NCBI GenBank assembly: GCA_001604435.1
Contig: LVBO01000051.1
Coordinates: 1-21,678 of the forward strand
Length of the DNA: 21,678 bases
From: Synergistales bacterium Syner_01
GTDB lineage: Bacteria > Synergistota > Synergistia > Synergistales > Aminobacteriaceae
Reading direction: 5' to 3'
Shown piece after piece: positions 15,401 to 21,678 of the stretch. Numbering within the stretch: position 1 is the first letter of the stretch; each line of letters begins with the position of its first letter. Under the pieces are notes generated by a model. The model was not told the origin of the DNA, did no database searches, and saw only the letters and a list, made by a program, of their open reading frames with translations. The position numbers and the translations under genes were made by a program.

Positions 15401-16014
15401 GCGGACGGCCCTCCTTTCGTCAAATCATCGAGTTTGCTGCGGAGAGCGTTGATATCCTGCCAAGTCAAATCCTTCGGACTCCCCTTTTTCTTGGATTCGT
15501 TTCGGAGAAGATAGCTTGGATGAAACATCGGAAAAAGATCGATCCCCCTCCATGAAAACCATCGTCCACGAAGCGCGGAAATACCTTCCGAGGACTTGAG
15601 CAACCATTTTGCGGGAGTGTTTCCCAAGCACACCACGATCTTCGGCCGAAGAAGAGCCAGCTGCGCCTCAAGAAACGGCGTGCATGCCATCATTTCGTCC
15701 GCCATCGGAGTCCTGTTCTGCGGAGGCCGGCACTTTACGACATTCGTAATAAAAACGTTTTCCCTTTCAATGCCGACCGATTGAAGAATACGCGTGAGCA
15801 GCTTTCCCGCTCGACCTACAAATGGGATACCTTGTTCATCCTCGTCCGCTCCGGGACCTTCGCCGACGAAAACAATCGGGGAGGTCGCGCTTCCCTGACC
15901 AAAAACCGTCTTTTTTCGCGTCGAACACAGGCCGCACGATGAACAGTTTTCTACACGCTTTTTCAGTTCCTCCCATGCCAACCCGCTGTCGGCCCCGCTC
16001 GCAAAGACGCTCAT
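15397..16014 (-). CDS. Type-4 (family 4) uracil-DNA glycosylase with [4Fe-4S] cluster
   Basis: This base-excision repair enzyme removes uracil formed by cytosine deamination. The four iron-sulfur cysteines are at 24, 27, 95 and 111 (CX2C then CX15C), the pattern of the thermophile-type family 4 enzymes. The active-site motif GEGPGADEDEQGIPFVGRAG (51-70) and the second motif HPSYLLR (165-171) are both present. The 205-residue length is normal. The ATG 16014 overlaps the upstream gene's stop by 4 bases, with GGAGGT about 9-10 bases upstream. Its position next to uppS looks like operon convenience rather than functional linkage. Confidence 0.95.
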   Translation of the reverse strand: MSVFASGADSGLAWEELKKRVENCSSCGLCSTRKKTVFGQGSATSPIVFVGEGPGADEDEQGIPFVGRAGKLLTRILQSVGIERENVFITNVVKCRPPQNRTPMADEMMACTPFLEAQLALLRPKIVVCLGNTPAKWLLKSSEGISALRGRWFSWRGIDLFPMFHPSYLLRNESKKKGSPKDLTWQDINALRSKLDDLTKGGPSA

Positions 16015-16844
16015 GGCAGCATTACCTCCACTATGCGGACGTCGACACCGTCCACATCCATTCCCGTAAAGTAGCTGACTGCGGATGCTACTCTCTTTTG
16101 ATTGACTAAACCAAGTCGGTGGAAATCCATTTTCCCCGGGATAACCTGAAGTGCAATCTCCATAGAAATCGCATCTTCTTTATACCGAACGCGGATATCC
16201 TTTACCTCCGTGATCTGTGGATTCGATGAGAGAACATGGCGGACAAGATCAAGGATCGCCGAGGACTCGATGGTAAGTTCTCCGTAAAAACTGAAAGGAG
16301 GTCGGACGATCGTCCGCTCTCCGTCCTCTTTGTCAACGCTTTTAAAGAGCCCTCGCAAATGCCCGACAAGCTTTCCCGCGAAATTTTTACGTATCTGCGT
16401 CCTGGATGCGGGAATAACGTGCTGCCCCTTTTCATGGCGTTCTCTTCTGGCGTTGATGATTTCTTCCGCTGAAGCTACCTCCGTAATATCAATGATCATT
16501 TCGGGATACGGAAGACGAAGCGCCCTTGTGATCTTCTCAGCCATCGAAATCGACGTCGCAATAATCATCAGCTTCTTTGGTTGTTTCTTCTGGAAAAAAG
16601 CCAATACAGCCTTTTTGTGCTCCGGGAACTGAAAAAGGGCTCTTCGAATTGCCCGCACCAGGTTCTTCTCAGCTTTCGCGCTCTTCCCCACCATTATACG
16701 TCCCTTGGCGATAACAAGCCCGTCGTCGATTATATAATCAACCTCGTTTTCCATGGCGACCATCTGCGCTCGTTGACTCTTTCCGGTACCCGCAGGACCT
16801 ACGAACGCAATGACTCTCGTCGCACAGGAATCGTTTACCGCCAT
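16011..16844 (-). CDS. P-loop ATP-binding protein with Asp23/Gls24-like C-terminal domain
   Basis: The 277-residue product begins with a P-loop NTPase domain: VIAFVGPAGTGKS contains the Walker A (16-23). Blocks that look family-conserved follow, including DYIIDDGLVIAKGRIMVGKSAKAEKNLVRAIRRALF (36-71), IIATSISMAEKI and HVIPASRTQIRK (142-153). Residues about 185-277 (FYGELTIESSAI to VDVRIVEVML) resemble an Asp23/Gls24 domain, known from envelope-stress proteins of Firmicutes. I chose ATG 16844 rather than the frame's first possible start at 17093, because that would overlap murA by about 200 bases and add an unrelated basic stretch; no strong ribosome site was seen at either. It sits between murA and udg in an envelope-rich operon. 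Function is not known; an ATP-driven role in envelope homeostasis is a guess. Confidence 0.8.
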   Translation of the reverse strand: MAVNDSCATRVIAFVGPAGTGKSQRAQMVAMENEVDYIIDDGLVIAKGRIMVGKSAKAEKNLVRAIRRALFQFPEHKKAVLAFFQKKQPKKLMIIATSISMAEKITRALRLPYPEMIIDITEVASAEEIINARRERHEKGQHVIPASRTQIRKNFAGKLVGHLRGLFKSVDKEDGERTIVRPPFSFYGELTIESSAILDLVRHVLSSNPQITEVKDIRVRYKEDAISMEIALQVIPGKMDFHRLGLVNQKRVASAVSYFTGMDVDGVDVRIVEVMLP

Positions 16845-16887
16845 AACGATACACCGTAAAACAGGGAGAAAAGCATTCCGGTTCGTC

Positions 16888-18174
16888 TTACGAACGAAGC
16901 GCCTGAGAATCCCCTTTGGAATCCTCTTCGGACGGAAGAATCGCAATATCCGCTCCGATCGCGCATAGTTTCTCTTCCATATTCTCATACCCACGAAAGA
17001 TATGGCCCAGGTGATGAATATAGGTAATATCCCTTGCCGCAAGTCCTGCCAAAACGAGAGCCGCCCCGGCACGCAAATCCGTGGCAATAACATCCGCTCC
17101 CGCGAGGGATTCTACGCCGTTGATGATGGCGGAATTGCTCTGAATATCGATTTTAGCCCCCATCTTGTTGAGTTCGCTCACATGAAGGAACCTGGACTGG
17201 AAAACGCTTTCCTGCACAACGCTCGTTCCTTCCGCAAGACACAAGGCAACCATCACCTGCGGCTGGAGATCCGTAGGAAAACCGGGATACGGGAGAGTTT
17301 TCAGAGAGACGGCTTTCAGTCTTCCCGAAGGGTGTATTGTCACTTCTGTTTCTTTGACCGTCATCGAGGCCCCGGCCTCTTCAAGCTTCGCGAGAAGAGA
17401 ATCGATATGGTTCGGTATCACCTCGGAAACCGTCACTTCTCCATTTGTCGCCGCTCCGGCGAGTATGTACGTCGCAGCCTCGACCCTGTCGGGAATGACG
17501 GTCGCAGAAGCGCTTTCCAGGTCGTCCACTCCCTTGATCCGAATAACGCCGGTTCCGTCGGCATCAATAAAGGCCCCCATGGAACGAAGCGCCTCGACAA
17601 GATTAAAGATTTCCGGTTCGCGCGCCGTATTTTCGAGAACAGTTTCACCTTGAGCAAAAACAGCGGCCATCATCAGATTTTCGGTAGCCCCCACCGATGG
17701 AAAATCAAGGTAGATCCTGCACCCCCTCAATCCATCCGCTCGTGCATGCACCGCGCCATGAACAAGTTCAATCGACGCTCCCATCCTGGTCAATCCCTTA
17801 AGATGGAGATCAATGGGACGGCTGCCGATCGAACAACCACCGGGCAGCGGCATCACAGCCTTGCCGCATCGCGCAAGCAAAGGGCCAAGGACAAGGGACG
17901 AAGCCCTCATCTTGCGAACGAGATCCGGAGGAGTCTCCCATGAGATTTCTTCAGGAGTGGAGATTTCCATCTCGTGGTCGCGAAACCGCACCTCCGCTCC
18001 TAAACTTCGAAGAAGATCGGCCATGGTCACCACATCGAGAAGATTCGGGACCCTTTCGATCTTCAACGTTTTTCCTTTTAGCAATATGGCGGCCGCCATC
18101 ACAGGAAGCGCGGCATTTTTTGCGCCCTGCGCTGATATTTTCCCCTTCAGCTGGGTACCGCCGATGATTTTCAT
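16888..18174 (-). CDS. murA: UDP-N-acetylglucosamine 1-carboxyvinyltransferase MurA
   Basis: MurA transfers enolpyruvate from PEP to UDP-GlcNAc, the committed step of peptidoglycan precursor synthesis in the cytoplasm. The 428 residues include GAKNAALP (17-24), the catalytic-cysteine loop LPGGCSIGSRP (110-120) with Cys114, PYPGFPTDLQPQ, and RGYENMEEKL near the C-terminus. Cys114 is the residue alkylated by fosfomycin, and it is present, so the enzyme should be of the sensitive form. A longer frame begins at 18255, but ATG 18174 gives the usual MKIIGGTQLKG start and normal length, and it is preceded by a purine-rich GGAAAG. It follows wecB by 55 bases. Confidence 0.97.
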   Translation of the reverse strand: MKIIGGTQLKGKISAQGAKNAALPVMAAAILLKGKTLKIERVPNLLDVVTMADLLRSLGAEVRFRDHEMEISTPEEISWETPPDLVRKMRASSLVLGPLLARCGKAVMPLPGGCSIGSRPIDLHLKGLTRMGASIELVHGAVHARADGLRGCRIYLDFPSVGATENLMMAAVFAQGETVLENTAREPEIFNLVEALRSMGAFIDADGTGVIRIKGVDDLESASATVIPDRVEAATYILAGAATNGEVTVSEVIPNHIDSLLAKLEEAGASMTVKETEVTIHPSGRLKAVSLKTLPYPGFPTDLQPQVMVALCLAEGTSVVQESVFQSRFLHVSELNKMGAKIDIQSNSAIINGVESLAGADVIATDLRAGAALVLAGLAARDITYIHHLGHIFRGYENMEEKLCAIGADIAILPSEEDSKGDSQALRS

Positions 18175-18229
18175 TTTGGATTCCACTTTCCAATTCCTCC
18201 CGAATATATTGTGAAGAACACAAAAAGAC

Positions 18230-19366
18230 TCAGGCAACACCCCGTCTGTTTTCAAAGAACTTCGCTATTACCTCAGCTATTTTCTCTGAAGCATCGCCGC
18301 TTCCAAAAGGGTTCGTCCCCCGGCTTAAAAGACTCTTCCTGAAGACATCGTCGGAGAGAATGCGCAATGCGGTCTCCGCTATCCCGACACGATTGGTTCC
18401 GACGAGAAGAGCGGTTCCTGTTTCGAGAGCTTCCGGTCTTTCCGAAACATCTCTCATTACAAGGAGGGGTTTTTTCAATTCTGCCGATTCTTCCTGAACG
18501 CCTCCGCTGTCGCTCAGAATAAGAGAGCTTCTTTGCATCGCCCAGACAAAATCAGGGTAGTCGAGGGGTTCGCAAAGGATAGCTCTTTTTTCTTCGGCGA
18601 GATACCGCTTGATAATATTCCGTACTGAGGGATTTTTATGAAGCGGAATAAGTATCCGCACTTCACTATTTCGCTTGAGTATATCCACGATAGCCCCACA
18701 TATTGATTCAAGAGGTTCCCCCCATGACTCTCTGCGATGCGCGGTCATAAGAAGAAGAGGCCCCTGAAAATGCTCAAGCGGACGCAGGGGTTCGCAAAGG
18801 TCATGCTTTCGTTTCAGTACCAGCTTCAGAGCATCGATAACCGTATTTCCGGTGATAGCAAGAGTTCCTTCCGATACAGGAAGCCCTTCGTTGCGAAGGT
18901 TCGAAGCCGCTTGCTCCGTCGGTGCGAACCACAAAGAGGACAGCCTGTCCGTGATAATCCTGTTCGCTTCCTCCGGAAAAGGGCGAGCCATATCACCGCT
19001 TCGCAAGCCTGCCTCGACATGGCCGACCGGAACGCCCCGGTAAAAGGCTGCGAGTGCGGACGCCATGGTTGTCGTGGTATCGCCGTGAACAAGGACCAGC
19101 TCCTGCGGTCGGCGATCGAGAAAAGCGCCTACGCCGCCAAGCACCTTGGCGGTCACCCTGTCGAGAGTCTGGCGTTCCTCCATAACAGAAAGGTTGACAT
19201 CCGCCTCGATACCGAAAAACTCCAAGGATTGATGCAACATTTGAAGATGTTGACCTGTCGAGAGAACCAACACGGAAAACTCTTTCTCTCGAAGCACACG
19301 GATCAGAGGCGCCATTTTTATCCCTTCGGGACGAGTCCCGACCACACAAACGATTTTTTTCTCCAT
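18230..19366 (-). CDS. wecB: UDP-N-acetylglucosamine 2-epimerase, non-hydrolysing (WecB)
   Basis: WecB interconverts UDP-GlcNAc and UDP-ManNAc in the cytoplasm, providing ManNAc or ManNAcA units for surface polysaccharides. The 378 residues have GTRPEGIKMAP (10-20), HGDT (94-97), HVEAGLRSGD (116-125), PFPEEANR (129-136) and the UDP-binding DSGGVQEE near residues 283-290. These match the non-hydrolysing epimerases rather than the hydrolysing sialic-acid type. ATG 19366 has GGGATGG about 7 bases upstream. Downstream of the WecA-like transferase and just before murA, it fits a pathway that draws the UDP-GlcNAc pool toward surface glycan as well as peptidoglycan. No ManNAc dehydrogenase or ManNAc transferase is in the window. 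Confidence 0.96.
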   Translation of the reverse strand: MEKKIVCVVGTRPEGIKMAPLIRVLREKEFSVLVLSTGQHLQMLHQSLEFFGIEADVNLSVMEERQTLDRVTAKVLGGVGAFLDRRPQELVLVHGDTTTTMASALAAFYRGVPVGHVEAGLRSGDMARPFPEEANRIITDRLSSLWFAPTEQAASNLRNEGLPVSEGTLAITGNTVIDALKLVLKRKHDLCEPLRPLEHFQGPLLLMTAHRRESWGEPLESICGAIVDILKRNSEVRILIPLHKNPSVRNIIKRYLAEEKRAILCEPLDYPDFVWAMQRSSLILSDSGGVQEESAELKKPLLVMRDVSERPEALETGTALLVGTNRVGIAETALRILSDDVFRKSLLSRGTNPFGSGDASEKIAEVIAKFFENRRGVA

Positions 19367-19418
19367 CTTCAGCCATCCCTACGCAAAATTCCTGAAAAAA
19401 CATACACACCGGACGCTG

Positions 19419-20312
19419 TTACGCGAGAAAACAGCCGAAGAGCACGACGCCTCCGGCGACCACCAACACCTGCACAACACTGAGAATGACGACAGTAAGA
19501 ACAGGGGTCCACCCTCTGTCGAGCAAACGATGATGAATATGCCCACGATCAGGTGAAAACGGGGATTTTCTCATCGCTAACCGTCTTATTATAGCAAAGA
19601 GCGTATCTGCCGCGGGAATACCGCCTGCCATCAACAAAAAAACAGGCAGCTGAAGCACATGGACTTCTTCAAGAAACGGAGTCAAGGAATAAATACAAAG
19701 ACTCGAATAGAGATACCCCAGAAGGGTTGTGCCGCCGTCGCCTAAAAACGTTTTTGCCCTCGGAAAGTTCCAGAGGAGAACTCCTGCGGCCAAGCTCGAG
19801 ACAGGGAGGAAAAAAAAGGGGGAACCCAAAAAAGAGAAAACTGTAGATGCCGCAATAAACATCATAAGGCACAGTCCGTTCGCTCCGTCGATGAGGTTGA
19901 ACGCATTCGTCATTCCTGTGATCCAGAGCAGGCAGACAGGAATATGCACAGGAGAAACAGGAAGAAAAAGCAGAAAAAGACCCGCGGCAACAATATGAAA
20001 CGTAAGACGTATCGCCGGGTTCAAAGACTTCATATCATCCCAGTAACCGCTTAAAAAAACCAGTGTAGCACCAACAGACATGAAACGAAGCAAAGGAGCC
20101 TCCTCCACCGCATAGAGGCTCCATAGAAGAAAACCTAGCCAGAGAACGATACCCGCTCCTCGGGGAGTCACCGACGTATGGATTTTCCGCTCCCCCGGTT
20201 GATCGACTATACGGTACCTATTGGAGAGGAGGATCGATAGAGGCGTGACGCACACTCCCCAGAGAAACAGAAGCGGTATCGAAATCGAGAGAGGCGCAAC
20301 GAGAGAGTCCAC
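19419..20312 (-). CDS. WecA/TagO-type polyprenyl-phosphate glycosyl-1-phosphate transferase (MraY family)
   Basis: Enzymes of this membrane family move a sugar 1-phosphate, usually GlcNAc-1-P, from UDP-sugar to undecaprenyl phosphate. The 297 residues contain DQPGERKIHTSVTPRGAGI (37-55), WDD (91-93), NAFNLIDGANGL (136-147), FLGDGG (189-194) and the HIHHRLLDRGW loop (258-268), all diagnostic. About eight or more hydrophobic segments are visible. WecA or TagO is the likely role, not MraY, because of its pairing with wecB and the short HIHH loop typical of the WecA group. GTG 20312 is preceded by AAGGGA 6 bases upstream, only 9 bases after the rpiB-upp stop. The exact sugar is not certain. Confidence 0.92.
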   Translation of the reverse strand: MDSLVAPLSISIPLLFLWGVCVTPLSILLSNRYRIVDQPGERKIHTSVTPRGAGIVLWLGFLLWSLYAVEEAPLLRFMSVGATLVFLSGYWDDMKSLNPAIRLTFHIVAAGLFLLFLPVSPVHIPVCLLWITGMTNAFNLIDGANGLCLMMFIAASTVFSFLGSPFFFLPVSSLAAGVLLWNFPRAKTFLGDGGTTLLGYLYSSLCIYSLTPFLEEVHVLQLPVFLLMAGGIPAADTLFAIIRRLAMRKSPFSPDRGHIHHRLLDRGWTPVLTVVILSVVQVLVVAGGVVLFGCFLA

Positions 20313-20321
20313 GGAATTCCC

Positions 20322-21422
20322 TTACTTCGTTCCGAAGAGGCGGTCTCCGGCGTCTCCAAGCCCGGGGACGATATATCCGTGGTCATTGAGATGACTGTCG
20401 AGAGCCGCCGCGTATATATCGACGTCCGGATGCTCGGCATGCACCTTGGAGACGCCTTCAGGGGCCGCTATGATGCATACGAGCGAAACTTTCTTGCCGC
20501 CTCGCGCCTTTACGAGACTGATGGCCGCGGCAGCGGAACCTCCGGTGGCGAGCATTGGATCGAGCACAAGAATATCTCTTTCGCTGATATCGCCGGGCAG
20601 TTTGCAGTAGTACTCGACAGGGAGGAGCGTCTCCGGATCGCGATAGAGACCGATATGCCCGACTTTTGCGTTCGGAACAAGTTGGAGAATGCCGTCGACC
20701 ATGCCGAGCCCCGCTCGGAGAACCGGCACAATCGCGAGTTTTTTCCCCTCGAGGGCGTAGGCTTCCGTCTTTGCGAGAGGCGTTTCTACCTCTATTTTAA
20801 CGAGCGGAAGATTTCGCGTCATTTCATAGACCATCAGCCCCGCGATTTCCTGTACCAGCTCACGGAACTCCTTCACCGAAGTATTCTTGTCGCGGATCAT
20901 GCTCACTTTGTGCTGCACAAGCGGGTGTTCGAAGATGACTGTCTTGCCCTTCTCGGAAAAGGTGCAGCTTGGGCAAATTTTGTGTTCATAGTCAAGAATT
21001 TTACTCAATCTTCGTATATGCCTATCTCCTTCAAAATCGGTTTCGAGCCAGACATCCATAATTTCAAGGGCAAGTTCCCGAGAAATTATCCGCGCCCCCA
21101 TGGTGAGGAGATTCGCATTATTGTGGCGACGGCTGAAGCGGGCAGTTTCAACGTCATGGCAATGAGCCGCGTATACCCCCGGAATTTTGTTCGCCGCGAT
21201 GCTCATTCCTACTCCAGTACCGCACAAGAGCAGCCCCTTGTCCGCTTGGCGGGAAACAACGGCCTCTCCGACACGGAACGCCACATCCGGATAATCGCAG
21301 GAAACCGTGTCGGTATCCACGCCCATATCCACAACTTCAATGCCACTTTTTTGCCGAAGATGTTCAAGCAAATATTTTTTCAAAGAGAACGCAGCATGAT
21401 CGGAACCCACGGCAATCTTCAT
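20322..21422 (-). CDS. Fusion of ribose-5-phosphate isomerase B (RpiB) and uracil phosphoribosyltransferase (Upp)
   Basis: One uninterrupted 366-residue frame encodes two enzymes. Residues 1-147 are an RpiB sugar-phosphate isomerase: GSDHAAF (6-12), the catalytic Cys67 in CGTGVGMSIAANK, and RRHNNANLLTMGAR. Residues about 160-366 are uracil phosphoribosyltransferase: FEHPLVQHKVSMIRDKNTS, PVLRAGLGM, the PRPP loop LDPMLATGGSA (287-297) and the C-terminal VPGLGDAGDRLFGT. A short linker contains CPSC (150-153). Active-site residues of both look intact. RpiB interconverts ribulose-5-P and ribose-5-P; Upp makes UMP from uracil and PRPP, so the protein links steps around PRPP. ATG 21422 has GAGGAGG 9 bases upstream; the longer frame from 21485 adds no family sequence. 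The pair is usually two separate genes. Confidence 0.94.
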   Translation of the reverse strand: MKIAVGSDHAAFSLKKYLLEHLRQKSGIEVVDMGVDTDTVSCDYPDVAFRVGEAVVSRQADKGLLLCGTGVGMSIAANKIPGVYAAHCHDVETARFSRRHNNANLLTMGARIISRELALEIMDVWLETDFEGDRHIRRLSKILDYEHKICPSCTFSEKGKTVIFEHPLVQHKVSMIRDKNTSVKEFRELVQEIAGLMVYEMTRNLPLVKIEVETPLAKTEAYALEGKKLAIVPVLRAGLGMVDGILQLVPNAKVGHIGLYRDPETLLPVEYYCKLPGDISERDILVLDPMLATGGSAAAAISLVKARGGKKVSLVCIIAAPEGVSKVHAEHPDVDIYAAALDSHLNDHGYIVPGLGDAGDRLFGTK

Positions 21423-21494
21423 GAACAGACCCCTCCTCGTACAATTTCCAGGAGATTGAAAGTAACGTCGAGCCCCCGGTGACACCCTTCAACT

Positions 21495-21528
21495 CTTATA
21501 TAATATCATTTGTCGGAAAAAAGGCATA
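21495..21528 (-). promoter_or_regulatory. Possible promoter for the rpiB-upp operon
   Basis: An AT-rich stretch upstream of rpiB-upp gives minus-strand TATTAT (21505-21500) and TATAAG (21500-21495) as -10 candidates. The -35 position is weak (TATGCC at 21528-21523, spacer 17). Transcription would begin about 70 bases before ATG 21422. The leader shows no obvious pyrimidine-responsive hairpin. The upstream terminator shows that a promoter is needed near here. Confidence 0.45.
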
Positions 21529-21555
21529 TACACACGCAGACGAATTCCAAAAAGA

Positions 21556-21584
21556 GGGAGACTCCTGTATTGCGGGAGTCTCCC
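21556..21584 (-). terminator. Intrinsic terminator after the membrane-protein gene at the right edge
   Basis: GGGAGACTCC (21556-21565) and GGAGTCTCCC (21575-21584) make a perfect 10-bp stem with a 9-base loop. In the leftward direction it is followed by CTCTTTTT, a clear U-tract, about 36 bases after the stop of the partial gene at 21620. It separates that gene from the rpiB-upp operon. Confidence 0.9.
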
Positions 21585-21619
21585 TGCAGGTAACGTCGGA
21601 TGTAGATATCTATCGCGTT

Positions 21620-21678
21620 TCAGCTCAGCAGCGTGAGCATGACGCCCGCGGCGACGGCCGTGCCTATGACTCCGGCTA
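21620..21678 (-). CDS. C-terminal end of a membrane protein, possibly a Na+-translocating decarboxylase beta subunit
   Basis: Only 18 residues are in the window: AGVIGTAVAAGVMLTLLS, then TGA at 21622-21620. They are a hydrophobic, glycine-rich membrane segment with no charged tail. From memory, similar endings occur in the beta subunits of sodium-pumping decarboxylases (OadB/GcdB/MmdB), which would suit an amino-acid fermenter, but such a short stretch cannot prove it. The terminator 36 bases downstream supports a real gene end. The rest of the gene is outside the window. Confidence 0.55.
   Translation of the reverse strand, partial: AGVIGTAVAAGVMLTLLS

Noticed and set aside
17002..17943. 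313-residue plus-strand open frame opposite murA
   Set aside because: Composition is rich in Arg, His and Ser as expected for an antisense shadow; murA on the other strand is unambiguous.
20379..21482. 367-residue plus-strand open frame
   Set aside because: It is the antisense shadow of the well-supported rpiB-upp gene and shows no recognisable motifs.
21465..21600. Repeated GTAACGTCG at about 21463 and 21590
   Set aside because: A nine-base match occurring twice with no symmetry or further copies is probably chance.

Overview
The window is almost fully coding and carries mostly housekeeping genes. Its GC content is moderately high, with frequent GTG and TTG starts and strong AGGAGG-type ribosome sites. 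Every gene but one runs leftward (minus strand), in two consecutive operon-like blocks; the exception is a rightward nikR between them. The gene set suggests an anaerobic, diderm-like bacterium, most plausibly Synergistota, with a clostridial Firmicute as the alternative. It includes an AmmeMemoRadiSam cluster, a SpoIID/LytB protein without other sporulation genes, an iron-sulfur type-4 uracil-DNA glycosylase, a P-loop protein with an Asp23-like tail, and a possible decarboxylase beta-subunit end. This assignment rests on gene content only; no 16S rRNA or other marker is present.

Right block (21678 to 9398, leftward). The 3' end of a membrane protein and its terminator come first. Then follow an rpiB-upp fusion, a WecA/TagO-type phosphoglycosyl transferase, wecB, murA, a P-loop/Asp23-like protein, a type-4 udg, uppS, cdsA, dxr, rseP, ispG, an ornithine carbamoyltransferase gene and a small zinc-ribbon gene, closed by a terminator at 9364-9384. 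The core is envelope building. Dxr and IspG supply isoprenoid precursor, UppS makes the C55 lipid carrier, the WecA-like enzyme loads it with sugar phosphate, WecB makes UDP-ManNAc, MurA starts peptidoglycan and CdsA feeds phospholipid synthesis. Several junctions are 4-base stop/start overlaps, which suggests tight co-translation.

Middle. nikR (rightward) starts at a TTG codon and faces the left block across a 72-base region in which two promoter -10 boxes overlap on opposite strands.

Left block (8872 to 1, leftward). A degenerate nitrilase-fold gene is followed by ammonia-dependent nadE, yebC, ruvC, ruvA, ruvB, a secreted SpoIID-domain protein, queA, an AmrB-AmrA fusion and a radical SAM amrS cut by the window edge. 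It joins NAD synthesis, Holliday-junction processing, tRNA queuosine synthesis and the poorly understood AmmeMemoRadiSam cluster.

I saw no tRNA, rRNA, CRISPR array, insertion sequence or prophage. The most unusual items are the nitrilase-fold protein lacking recognisable catalytic residues just upstream of nadE, the RpiB-UPRT fusion, the P-loop/Asp23-like protein, the AmrB-AmrA fusion beside amrS, and the long proline-rich insertion in the SpoIID protein.
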